Positions 1-7,210 of a stretch of 56,488 bases of DNA are shown here, in pieces. The notes below the pieces were generated by a model that saw only the letters and a program-made list of their open reading frames with translations, had not been told where the DNA came from and made no database searches. The stretch is taken from the NCBI RefSeq assembly GCF_021864505.1, contig NZ_JAKJIB010000003.1:1-56488 (forward strand), read 5' to 3'. Both the position numbers and the translations under genes were made by a program. Position 1 is the stretch's first letter. Every line of letters begins with the position of its first letter. This DNA comes from Falsiroseomonas oryziterrae (GTDB lineage: Bacteria; Pseudomonadota; Alphaproteobacteria; Acetobacterales; Acetobacteraceae).

Positions 1-2
1 GA

Positions 3-104
3 TCAAGCCGGGGTGCAGGGCGGGGGCAGCCGGGGCTGGCCGCAGGCGGCGAGCGACAGGGCCAGCGCGGCGGCCGGCATGACCATGAGGTGGCGCTTCG
101 GCAT
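3..104 (-). CDS. very small putative lipoprotein (33 aa)
   Basis: This is a short frame of 33 codons, complete in the window, with its stop at bases 3-5. The product starts MPKRHLMVMPAAALALS and carries a lipobox-like LAAC at residues 18-21, followed by a proline-rich tail. A GAAGGA ribosome-binding site lies 8-9 bases before the ATG. The layout (basic N-terminus, hydrophobic stretch, lipobox, short tail) is that of a small lipoprotein such as entericidin or LptM-like peptides, but the tail matches no motif I recognise. A chance frame cannot be excluded in DNA this GC-rich. Confidence 0.4.
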   Translation of the reverse strand: MPKRHLMVMPAAALALSLAACGQPRLPPPCTPA

Positions 105-414
105 CACGTGTGTCCTTCACCGTGTCGGTGCCACCCGAGCTTGGCAGCTCTCCGCCCGCCGCGCGTGCCGCTTCGCGCAGCGTTTGTCCGATTCGCGCAT
201 GGCGCAGGGCCCGGGCCCTGTCGGTTCCGGGACTGCTCGCGCGTCGCCGCCGCGTGCTGACGCGACCCGCCGCCGACAGTGCGGGCGGAGATGCCGAATG
301 CAGCGCTCGATCGAAGGGCCGCGCCGGCCGGCCGCGCCGATCTCGTGAACGTGACGAGCGGCGTGGTTGTCGCGCCGATCGGGGCACGGTGCGCGCCTGT
401 GCCCCGACTCAGCG
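105..414. other. 310-bp stretch without a recognisable gene
   Basis: The stretch lies between the start of the small lipoprotein and the stop of the DUF2892 gene, both on the minus strand. Apart from the hairpin at 379-407 I see nothing in it. The open frames crossing it encode only Arg/Ala/Pro-rich shadow sequence. Confidence 0.5.
379..407 (-). terminator. terminator-like hairpin after the DUF2892 gene
   Basis: A perfect 9-bp inverted repeat (TCGGGGCAC at 379-387, GTGCCCCGA at 399-407, 11-base loop) begins eight bases beyond the stop of the minus-strand DUF2892 gene. There is no clear T-run after it, so it may act with Rho or only stabilise the 3' end. Confidence 0.5.
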
Positions 415-870
415 TCAGGCGGTTGTCAGACCGCCCTCGGCGTGGATCGGCGCGCCGCGCAGTCCCGTCAGTTGCGCGAAGTCGCCTCGGATTGCCTTCA
501 GCGCCGCCCGCTCCGTCTCGATCTCCCGGGCGGTGCGGACCCCCATGCGACGGATCACAGGCAAGGGCGGGCACCAGCCCTGCAGGGCGTGCTGAAGGAG
601 AAACCCCGTCACCACGACGGGAACGGCGAGGAACCGCCGGTCGCCCATCAAGCCGAGCAGCGTCCCCGCCAGAGCGATCGTCGCGGCGTTGGCCTCCAGC
701 ACCCGCTCGGTGTCCCACTCCGCGTCGAGTTCCCGCAGCCGCCGGTCGATGAAGTCGGGATGCTGCGCGAGAAAGGCAACGCGATGGGCGGTGCCCTCGG
801 CGATGCGGCGATTCACCGCCTCGGCGGTGTTGCGCCGGATCCGGTCGGAAGTATCGGGAAGAGAGGGCAT
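415..870 (-). CDS. DUF2892 (YgaP-like) inner-membrane protein
   Basis: The product has 151 residues. The N-terminal 60 residues are charged and soluble (repeated Arg/Glu, with HPDFIDRRLRELDAEWD). They are followed by a hydrophobic hairpin at about residues 61-100 that begins EANAATIALAGTLLG. After the hairpin comes the conserved GWCPPLPVIRRMGVRT signature of the DUF2892/YgaP transmembrane family, then EIETERAALKAIRGDF. The family's biochemical role is unclear; some members are fused to rhodanese domains. The start at 870 was chosen because the conserved region begins soon after it; upstream sequence in this frame is shadow. It is transcribed divergently from the OsmC gene across about 300 bp, so a shared stress-related promoter region is possible (inference). 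Confidence 0.8.
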   Translation of the reverse strand: MPSLPDTSDRIRRNTAEAVNRRIAEGTAHRVAFLAQHPDFIDRRLRELDAEWDTERVLEANAATIALAGTLLGLMGDRRFLAVPVVVTGFLLQHALQGWCPPLPVIRRMGVRTAREIETERAALKAIRGDFAQLTGLRGAPIHAEGGLTTA

Positions 871-1170
871 GGCAGGGCGTCCTGCTGGCGCACCCCGCAA
901 AACCCGTTGCCCGGCAGAGGGTTCCGCGCGGTCCGGAGATCGCCTCGGCGCTCCGAAGCGCGTGCCGCCGCCTCCCCATCCGCCACCTGCGGCGCGGAAT
1001 CCAGGCGATCTCCAGGGCTTCTCAAGCCGGTCTCCAAGCCACCGCCGCTGGAGGCGGCCATCATCCCGCCACGCCCCGCCGCGGGGCCGGCGAAGCCCGC
1101 CGGCGCGGCGCGGCGCATCGGCAAGGCCACCCCCGGCTGGGATTCCCCGCCGGCCATCAGGAGACGATCC
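871..1170. promoter_or_regulatory. divergent intergenic region between DUF2892 and OsmC genes
   Basis: These 300 bp separate two divergently transcribed genes and must hold both promoters. It is GC-rich with several short inverted repeats (for example around 1090-1105). I could not identify convincing -35/-10 elements. A segment at 996-1038 resembles one upstream of the DUF1127 gene (6873-6917). Confidence 0.4.
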
Positions 1171-1770
1171 ATGTCCGCCACCGCCGCGATGATGACCGCC
1201 CCGCCCGCCGGCAAGGCTCCGCCCGCGCCCAGCCACGGCGTGAACACCCCTGCGCTCTTCGCGACGATCAACGTCGTGAAGGGCCAGCCCGAGCTCGCGC
1301 GGTTCTGTTTCCGTGCGGACACGCGCTGGGTCTCCGGCACGCATATGGAGGGCACCCTCTCCGGCTTCTCCGGCGCCGGCGGTGAGCACCTGCACAAGAT
1401 GCCGACCATCGCGCACAGCGACCATCCCGCCGTGCTTTGCGGCGAGGACGAGGGGCCGACACCGGTCGAGTGGCTCCTGCACGCCTTGGCCGGCTGCCTG
1501 ACCGCGGGCATCGCCAACATCGCTGCCGCGCGCGGGGTGACGCTCACCAAGTGCGAGGCGCATCTCGAGGGCGAGATGGACCTCCAGGGCATCCTCGGCC
1601 TCTCCGGGACGGTGCGGAACGGCTTCGAGGCCATCCGCGTGACCTTCGAACTGGCCGGGAATGCCCCGCCCGCGAAGCTCCAGGAGATCGTGCAGCAGTC
1701 GGTCGCACGGTCTGCCGTGTTCGACATGCTGACCGCCGGCCTTCCGGTGATCGTCGGCGCGAAGGCCTGA
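1171..1770 (+). CDS. OsmC/Ohr-family thiol peroxidase-like protein
   Basis: The product has 199 residues. The family reduces organic hydroperoxides with a cysteine thiolate, or acts in sulfur handling, in the cytoplasm. The hallmark segment is present: HPAVLCGEDEGPTPVEW followed by LLHALAGCLTAG, whose LAGC cysteine is the usual peroxidatic-type Cys of the YhfA-like branch. A second Cys sits in AVLCGED, where relatives usually have a non-Cys residue. It lies about 20 residues before LAGC, unlike the roughly 60-residue spacing of true OsmC/Ohr pairs. The ATG at 1171 follows CAGGAG. A strong terminator directly follows, so it is probably monocistronic. The first 25 residues are low-complexity Ala/Pro, and a start at 1189 is possible. 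Confidence 0.85.
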   Translation: MSATAAMMTAPPAGKAPPAPSHGVNTPALFATINVVKGQPELARFCFRADTRWVSGTHMEGTLSGFSGAGGEHLHKMPTIAHSDHPAVLCGEDEGPTPVEWLLHALAGCLTAGIANIAAARGVTLTKCEAHLEGEMDLQGILGLSGTVRNGFEAIRVTFELAGNAPPAKLQEIVQQSVARSAVFDMLTAGLPVIVGAKA

Positions 1771-1775
1771 CCTCT

Positions 1776-1805
1776 GCGTCCGGCCCGCCGCAGGCGGCCG
1801 GACGC
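1776..1805 (+). terminator. strong hairpin terminator after the OsmC gene
   Basis: A perfect 10-bp stem (GCGTCCGGCC at 1776-1785, GGCCGGACGC at 1796-1805) with a 10-base loop is followed by TCCCCTCTTAAT. It lies six bases after the OsmC stop and separates that gene from the flavoprotein operon. Confidence 0.7.
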
Positions 1806-1833
1806 TCCCCTCTTAATCATCGGGACCAGCGCC

Positions 1834-3084
1834 ATGCGCAGCATCGACGCCATCGTGGTCGGCGGCGGTCAGGCCGGCCTAGCCGCGAGCCATGAGCTTG
1901 CCCGCTTCGGCGTGGCGCACGTGGTTCTGGAGCGTGGCCGCCTCGCGGAGCGCTGGCGGAGCGAGCGCTGGGACAGCCTCAGGCTGCTGACCCCCAACTG
2001 GATGAACCGGCTGCCCGGGCACGCCTATCGCGGCCCCGATCCCGACGGATTCATGACCATGCCGGAGGTGGTCGGCTTCCTCGACTCCTACGCCCGGAGT
2101 TTCGCCGCGCCCGTCGAGGAGGCGACCGCCGTGCGCGCGCTGCGTCCCTTCGTGGGCGGCTACCTGCTGGAGACAAGCCGGGGCACCTGGCGCGCCCGCG
2201 CGGTGATCATCGCCACGGGCCATTGCGGGCTGCCTGCGGTGCCGCGCTTCGCCGCAGCGCTTTGCCCATCCGTGGTCCAGCTGACGCCGTCCGCCTACCG
2301 AAACCCGGGCGCGCTGCCCGATGGGGGCGTGCTGGTCGTCGGCGCGGCGGCCTCGGCGCTCCAGATCGCGGAAGAGCTGCGCCTCTCGGGCCGCCCTGTG
2401 GTGCTCGCCGCAGGCCGCCACACCCGCGCACCGCGCAGCTATCGCGGGCGAGACATCTGGTGGTGGATGGACCGCGCCGGGATGCTGGAAGACCGTGCCG
2501 AGGATCAGCCGGACCTGGCAAGGGCGCGTGCCCAACCCTCGCTGCAACTGGTCGGCGGGCCGCCGCCTCGCGACCTCGATCTGCCCACACTGCGCGCCTT
2601 GGGGGTGCGCGTGGTCGGACGGATGCGCGGCGCCGCCGGGCGGGTTGTGCAGTTCGCCGGCGACCTCGCCGAGAACGTGGCCGGCGCGCAGCGGCCGCTC
2701 GAGAGCATGCTGGCGCGGATCGACCCGTTGGCCGACGCCATCGGCGCACCTCGCGAGCGCTGGCCGTCGATGCCGCGGGGCTTCGGCGCTGGCGCGGCGG
2801 TCCTCGACCTCGGCGCGGAGCGCATCCGCAGCATCGTCTGGGCCACCGGGTATCGGCGCGACACGGTCTGGCTGCACGTCCCCGGTCTTGTCGACGAGAC
2901 AGGGGAGCTGCGCCATCGCGGCGGCGTCACGCCCTCGCCTGGTCTCTATGTCATCGGGCTGCGCTTCCTGCGCCGGCGCTCGTCCAACTTCATCGGCGGC
3001 GTGGGCGCCGATGCCACCGCACTCGCAGCGGACGCAGCCGGCTACCTCGCCGCCCGGCGCCCCCTGCCGCGCAACGCTGCATGA
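1834..3084 (+). CDS. FMO-like FAD/NAD(P)-dependent oxidoreductase
   Basis: The product has 416 residues, the usual length for CzcO/YpdA-type flavoproteins related to flavin monooxygenases. The FAD-binding fold starts at residue 5 with IVVGGGQAGLA. The substrate-side motif LRLLTPNWMNRLPG is typical of this group. The second Rossmann motif reads VVGAAASALQIAEEL, where most relatives have GxGxSG, so its last glycine is Ala. The late IVWATGYR motif and the C-terminal GLRFLRRRSSNFIGGVG are also typical. The Baeyer-Villiger fingerprint (FxGxxxHxxxW) is absent. It leads a three-gene operon and overlaps the next gene's alternative ATG at 3081. Substrate unknown; hydroxylation or reductive flavin chemistry is an inference from family. 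Confidence 0.8.
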   Translation: MRSIDAIVVGGGQAGLAASHELARFGVAHVVLERGRLAERWRSERWDSLRLLTPNWMNRLPGHAYRGPDPDGFMTMPEVVGFLDSYARSFAAPVEEATAVRALRPFVGGYLLETSRGTWRARAVIIATGHCGLPAVPRFAAALCPSVVQLTPSAYRNPGALPDGGVLVVGAAASALQIAEELRLSGRPVVLAAGRHTRAPRSYRGRDIWWWMDRAGMLEDRAEDQPDLARARAQPSLQLVGGPPPRDLDLPTLRALGVRVVGRMRGAAGRVVQFAGDLAENVAGAQRPLESMLARIDPLADAIGAPRERWPSMPRGFGAGAAVLDLGAERIRSIVWATGYRRDTVWLHVPGLVDETGELRHRGGVTPSPGLYVIGLRFLRRRSSNFIGGVGADATALAADAAGYLAARRPLPRNAA

Positions 3085-3101
3085 CACAGGGAGAGACCGC
3101 C

Positions 3102-4265
3102 ATGCCGAGTTCCGGTCGCCATTACGACGCCGTGATCGTGGGCGCGCGCTGCGCCGGAGCTGCCACTGCGATGCTGCTCGCGCGGAAGGGACTGCGCGTT
3201 CTGTTGCTCGACCGCGGCACCTACGGCAGCGAGACGCTCTCCACTCACGCGCTGATGCGTGGCGCGGTCCTCCAGCTCGCACGCTGGGGGTTGGTGCCGC
3301 GGCTTCTGGCGGCGGGCACGCCACCGATCCGCAGCACCAGCTTCCACTATGGCGCCGACGAGCTGAGAATCGCCGTGAAGCCCGGCGACGGCGTGGACGC
3401 GCTGTTCGCGCCGCGCCGGTCGGTGCTCGACGCGATCCTCGTGGATGCCGCCGTCGAGGCTGGAGCCGAGCTGCGCCATGGCGAGACCGTCCTGGGCCTG
3501 GTGCAAGAAGGCGCGCGGGTGACAGGCGCCATCTCCCTGGATGCCCAAGGGCGGCGACGGGAGAGTTCCGCCGATCTCGTGATCGGCGCGGACGGCGTGG
3601 GCTCCACGGTGGCGCGTCTGGCCGGCGCGCCCATGCTGCGCGAGGCGCGCCACGCCACCGCGACGGCCTTCGGCTATTGGTCGGGAGTCGGCACGGAAGG
3701 CTACCACTGGCATTACGTGCCGGGCGCGGGCGTCGGGGCGATCCCGACCAATGCCGGGCTGCATTGCGTCTTCGTCTCCGTTCCGCCCGAGACATACCGC
3801 ACGACGCTGCGCGGGGCGCCGATGGCCGGTTTCGAGGCGCTGCTGCGCGCCGTATCGCCCGCATTGGCGGAGCGCGTCGGGCATGGCAGCCGGGCTGGAG
3901 CCATCTCGGTGTTCGCCGGCCGCCGTGGCTTCTTCCGCCGGCCCGCGGGGCCGGGCTGGGCGTTGGTCGGCGACGCCGGCTACTTCAAGGATCCGCTGAC
4001 GGCGCACGGAATCACCGATGCGTTGCGCGATGCCGAACTGCTTGCCGACGCCGTGACGGCGGGCACCGAGGCAGCATTCGCGGCTTACGGCGCGGCGCGC
4101 GATGCGCTCTCCATGCCCCTGTTCGAGGCGACCGACGCGATTGCGAGCTTCGAATGGGACCTTGCGACGCTGCAGGATCTGCACAAGGCCCTGAACCAGG
4201 CCATGAAGCAGGAGGTCGCGCATATGCTCGCCGGAGGCGGGGCGCCGGTTCAGGAGGCCGCCTGA
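3102..4265 (+). CDS. FAD-dependent monooxygenase, PheA/TfdB or geranylgeranyl-reductase-like
   Basis: The product has 387 residues. Group A flavoprotein features are all present: VIVGARCAGAATAMLLA (FAD dinucleotide site, residues about 10-26), LVIGADGVGSTVARL (DG motif) and WALVGDAGYFKDPLTAHGI (GD motif). Such enzymes hydroxylate aromatic or other substrates with NAD(P)H and oxygen, or reduce isoprenoid chains. The ATG at 3102 is preceded by GGGAGAG. An in-frame ATG at 3081 overlaps the upstream stop but has no good ribosome-binding site. The stop overlaps the MaoC start, so the two are translationally coupled. The family is certain; the substrate cannot be read from the sequence. Confidence 0.85.
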   Translation: MPSSGRHYDAVIVGARCAGAATAMLLARKGLRVLLLDRGTYGSETLSTHALMRGAVLQLARWGLVPRLLAAGTPPIRSTSFHYGADELRIAVKPGDGVDALFAPRRSVLDAILVDAAVEAGAELRHGETVLGLVQEGARVTGAISLDAQGRRRESSADLVIGADGVGSTVARLAGAPMLREARHATATAFGYWSGVGTEGYHWHYVPGAGVGAIPTNAGLHCVFVSVPPETYRTTLRGAPMAGFEALLRAVSPALAERVGHGSRAGAISVFAGRRGFFRRPAGPGWALVGDAGYFKDPLTAHGITDALRDAELLADAVTAGTEAAFAAYGAARDALSMPLFEATDAIASFEWDLATLQDLHKALNQAMKQEVAHMLAGGGAPVQEAA

Positions 4266-4774
4266 TGGATGGGCACCCCTGGGCCTTGACGCTCTTCGGC
4301 CGGCCTGCCGTCGGGCAGCGCGCAACCCGCCGGCGCACCACCAGCATGCGGGATGTCGAGCTCTTCGCCGAGATGACGGGCGATCGGAACCCGCTGCATT
4401 TCGACCCCGTGCTTGCCGGATGCACGCCATTCGGCGGCTTGATTGTTCAGGGCGGCGTCACCTCGGGCCTGCTCAACGCCGTTGTGGCGGAGGACCTGCC
4501 TGGACCAGGCAGCGTCTTCCTCGGCGTCGAGTGGCGCTTCATCAAGGCAGTGCGCGTCGGCGACGAGATCGAGGCGGTCGTCGAAGTGACGTCGGTGCGC
4601 GACGACAAGCCGATCTGCACGCTGCGGACCACGGTGCGGAACGGCGCCGGAGAGACGTGCCTGGCTGGCAGCGCCGTGACCTGGACGGCGCCGCTGCGCC
4701 GCGCGGCAAATCTCCACGCGAAATCCATGCAGTCCGACGCCGGTCTCCAAGCGGAGCCGCCGCGCAGCCCCTAG
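4265..4774 (+). CDS. MaoC-like (R)-specific enoyl-CoA hydratase
   Basis: The product has 169 residues forming a single hot-dog domain. The hydratase-2 active-site motif is seen as MTGDRNPLHFDP (catalytic Asp and His), followed by FGGLIVQGGVTSGLL. It would hydrate trans-2-enoyl-CoA to (R)-3-hydroxyacyl-CoA, or act on a related thioester, in the cytoplasm. The ATG overlaps the stop of the preceding monooxygenase by one base, so it is part of that operon. The C-terminal 20 residues are poorly conserved and rich in Arg/Pro. Pairing a CoA-thioester hydratase with two flavoproteins suggests an oxidative catabolic or biosynthetic route for an acyl or cyclic substrate; this is inference. Confidence 0.85.
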   Translation: MDGHPWALTLFGRPAVGQRATRRRTTSMRDVELFAEMTGDRNPLHFDPVLAGCTPFGGLIVQGGVTSGLLNAVVAEDLPGPGSVFLGVEWRFIKAVRVGDEIEAVVEVTSVRDDKPICTLRTTVRNGAGETCLAGSAVTWTAPLRRAANLHAKSMQSDAGLQAEPPRSP

Positions 4775-4821
4775 GGTCTGGAACCGGCCGTCGGGCCGGG
4801 TGACGTGAAGGAGAGAGAGTG

Positions 4822-4977
4822 ATGATCGATACACCCGTCGCCATTCGCCATCGCACCGGGGCGGAGTGGATGAAACATATCGCCGGCCGCGCCCTGACGG
4901 ATCGCGCCTTGGCACAGGCCCGCGCTGAGCGCGAAGCGATCTGGCGTGAGGTCAGGGAGTTCCTCCCCTGCGGCTGA
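4822..4977 (+). CDS. 51-residue hypothetical protein
   Basis: The frame starts with ATG at 4822 behind an excellent ribosome-binding site (GAAGGAGAGAGAGTG) and ends with TGA at 4975-4977. The product begins MIDTPVAIRHRTGAEWMKHI, then is amphipathic and rich in Ala, Arg and Glu (helix-forming), ending EFLPCG with one Cys. It follows the MaoC gene by 47 bp and could be the last gene of that operon. Its last 26 bases overlap the 3' end of the convergent regulator gene. No family recognised. Confidence 0.5.
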   Translation: MIDTPVAIRHRTGAEWMKHIAGRALTDRALAQARAEREAIWREVREFLPCG

Positions 4978-6595
4978 CGCCCTGGCCCGCATCGGGCGGG
5001 CCATCCTCCAGGCCCGCCTGCTTCAGCCCCTCGACGAAGCGCTCGATGAGCGCGGCGTCGCGGCAGAAGAAGAAGTCGCCGCGCGCCGTCGCAGCCGTAT
5101 ATTGCGGATACCGCTCGCGCAGCTCGTTCACCGCTCGCCGCGCTTCTGCCGACCGCCCCAGCAGCCCGAGCGCGGCGACATGCACCGCAAAGGGCCAATG
5201 CTTCGCGTTCGGCACGCGGGTTCCCTGTCGGGCGAAGGCCGCGGCAGCGTCGAGATCGCCCAGGAACAGATGCGCCATGGCGCGGAATGCGTGGAAGCTC
5301 GAGATGTGTGGGTCGCGTGGGCTGAGATCGGTCGCTCGCTCGATGCAGGCGATCGCCTCCTCCTCGCGGCCGCAGAAGATCAGCGTGAAGCCCAGCGCGT
5401 ACCAGGCCTGGGCGAAGCTCGGATTCAGCTCGACCGATTGCTCGAGCAGTGCGACCGCCTCTTCATAGTCCTGCAGGAAGGCATGGGCGCGACCCAGCAC
5501 GCAGAGGTTCATGCAGTCCTGGGCGTCCAGTGCGACGGCCGTCCGTGCCTCCCGCATCGCGGCTTCGATCAGGGCGGCTCGGTCTTGCGGTGGCCGCATC
5601 ACCGCGCTCTGCAGATGCACATAGGCCAGGGCGCCATGTGCCCGCGCGAAGCCCGGGTCGATCTCCAGCGCGCGGCGAAACATCGCCTGCGCCTCCTCCA
5701 TGCCGGGGACGGTGAACCCCCACAGGTGCCATAGCCCGCGCTGATAGCAGTCCCAGGCGTCGAAGTTGCGCGGCGGTCGTCGCACGGCAGCCTCGCGCTC
5801 CAGCCGGCCGAGTTCCGGCTCGATCGTGGCCGCGATCTGCTCCGCCATGCTGCGCTGTATCTCGAGCAGGTCGTCAAGCGCGAACTCATGCGTGTCCGAC
5901 CAGAGCTGCCGGCCGGTTTCGGCGCAGATCAGGTCCGCGGTGATGCGCACCCGACCGGCGCGGCGCCAGACGCTGCCCTCGACGATGTAGCGCACCCCGA
6001 GCGCCGTGCCGATCTCGCGCGCATCCACCTCGCGGCCCTTGTAGGGCGCGCCGGAGTGCCGGCTGAGCACGTCGAGCCAGCGATGCCGGGCCAGCAGCCG
6101 GACGATGTCCTCGGTCAAGCCATAGGCGAAATACTCGGTGTCGGGTTCCGGGGTGAGATTGGAGAAGGGCAGCACGACGATGGAGGGCCGGGGCGAGCAC
6201 GTGGCTTCCGGTGCAGGTGGCCGAACGGCCTCGCCTGCTCCTGGCGCGGATGCATCGCGCGGTCCGCGCGCGTCTGCGCCGTCGGGTATCTCCTGCACCT
6301 CCGCGACGAAGCGGAAGCCGCGCTTGTGGATGGTGCGGATGACGTCCTGCCGATCGCCGTCGTCGCCCACCGCCTTGCGAGCGGCGTTGATGCGGCTGCT
6401 GAGCGCCGCCTCAGAGACGATGCGACCCTCCCAGATGGTGTCGAACAACTCGTCCTTGCTGACGACGCGGTCGCGATGGCGGAGCAGGTGGACGAGCAGG
6501 GCGAAGACCTGCGGCTCGACGTGCACGACCTCGGTCCCGCGCCGCAACTCCTGCCGCCGCAGATCCACCTCGTGCGCGCCGAAACCGAGCCTCAT
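4952..6595 (-). CDS. OmpR-type winged-helix regulator with FlgO-like and TPR domains
   Basis: The product has 547 residues. Residues 1-95 form an OmpR/PhoB-type DNA-binding winged helix (EPQVFALLVHLLRHRD, SRINAARKAVGDDG, IRTIHKRGFRFVAEV). A spacer of about 40 residues follows. Then comes the FlgO/adenylate-cyclase-associated domain (SIVVLPFSNLTPEPDTEYFA, GVRYIVEGSVWR). The C-terminal half holds TPR-like repeats (RALEIDPGFARAHGALAYVH, SVELNPSFAQAWYALGFTL). There is no receiver domain and no membrane segment, so it is not a CadC/ToxR sensor. Family members are cytoplasmic regulators of unknown signal, often beside oxidative or catabolic genes. The ATG at 6595 was preferred because the DNA-binding domain begins there. 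It is convergent with the flavoprotein operon and may regulate it (inference). Confidence 0.8.
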   Translation of the reverse strand: MRLGFGAHEVDLRRQELRRGTEVVHVEPQVFALLVHLLRHRDRVVSKDELFDTIWEGRIVSEAALSSRINAARKAVGDDGDRQDVIRTIHKRGFRFVAEVQEIPDGADARGPRDASAPGAGEAVRPPAPEATCSPRPSIVVLPFSNLTPEPDTEYFAYGLTEDIVRLLARHRWLDVLSRHSGAPYKGREVDAREIGTALGVRYIVEGSVWRRAGRVRITADLICAETGRQLWSDTHEFALDDLLEIQRSMAEQIAATIEPELGRLEREAAVRRPPRNFDAWDCYQRGLWHLWGFTVPGMEEAQAMFRRALEIDPGFARAHGALAYVHLQSAVMRPPQDRAALIEAAMREARTAVALDAQDCMNLCVLGRAHAFLQDYEEAVALLEQSVELNPSFAQAWYALGFTLIFCGREEEAIACIERATDLSPRDPHISSFHAFRAMAHLFLGDLDAAAAFARQGTRVPNAKHWPFAVHVAALGLLGRSAEARRAVNELRERYPQYTAATARGDFFFCRDAALIERFVEGLKQAGLEDGPPDAGQGVSRRGGTP

Positions 6596-6994
6596 GGCTG
6601 CCCTGCCAGTCCTGGTCGCGTTCTCCGCCATCGGAACACGGAGCCTTGCGGGCCGGGCTTGCCGGCGCCCGGACCGCCTGTGGCGGTTCGGTGCCGGACG
6701 GCTCAGCCCGCCCATCGGTCCGCTCTAGCGCAGGCAGGTCCGCCCGGCGCCATCACGCTGCGGCGAGGCGGCATTGCGGCCGGGCAGGCCGGAACGTGAC
6801 TCGTCCGGTCCTGCGAAACGCGCAGCGACATGAGCGCCACGGAGCCCACGCGCAGCGCTGCGTGCCCCCCTCGGAAATCCAGGAGATCTCAAGGTCCCGC
6901 CAAGCCTGCCGCCAAGCGGATCCGGCGCGGGCGGCCCACAAGGGCGCTGGCCGCGACGACACGGCCTGACCCGGCAGGGAGAGGAGAACATGCC
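6596..6994. promoter_or_regulatory. 400-bp intergenic region upstream of two divergent genes
   Basis: This must contain the promoter of the winged-helix regulator (minus) and of the DUF1127 gene (plus). I see no supported gene. The part at 6873-6917 resembles the upstream region of the OsmC gene. No clear -35/-10 pair was found. Confidence 0.35.
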
Positions 6995-7168
6995 ATGACC
7001 CGCCACAGAACCCATCGCTTGCCCTTCATCCGGACCATCGCCGCCTGGCGCGCTCGCGCCGAGGAGCGCTGCACGCTGCTTGCCCTGACCGATCGCGAGT
7101 TGCGCGACATCGGGATCAGCCACGGCGAGGCGGTCGCGGAAGCCAGGAAACCCTTCTGGATCGCCTGA
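6995..7168 (+). CDS. DUF1127 (YjiS-like) small protein
   Basis: The product has 57 residues: an Arg/His-rich N-terminus, then the DUF1127 signature with a Trp at the helix start (IRTIAAWRARAEERCTLLAL), TDRELRDIGISHGEAVAEA and a terminal KPFWIA. The ATG at 6995 is preceded by GGGAGAGGAGAA. Family members are small, abundant, Arg-rich alphaproteobacterial proteins; some bind RNA or affect phosphate and carbon metabolism (known for others, not shown here). Longer in-frame starts upstream have no ribosome-binding site. A perfect palindrome follows the stop. Confidence 0.85.
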   Translation: MTRHRTHRLPFIRTIAAWRARAEERCTLLALTDRELRDIGISHGEAVAEARKPFWIA

Positions 7169-7175
7169 CACGCTG

Positions 7176-7193
7176 GCCGGGGCGCGCCCCGGC
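7176..7193 (+). terminator. palindromic hairpin between DUF1127 and EamA genes
   Basis: GCCGGGGCGCGCCCCGGC is a perfect 18-bp palindrome seven bases after the DUF1127 stop. As RNA it folds into a 7-bp GC stem with a CGCG loop. No T-run follows, so termination strength is uncertain. Confidence 0.5.
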
Positions 7194-7210
7194 GAACGGA
7201 GACAGTTCCC

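Noticed and set aside
1834-3084. Baeyer-Villiger monooxygenase
   Set aside because: The FxGxxxHxxxW fingerprint was not found and the second nucleotide motif is altered.
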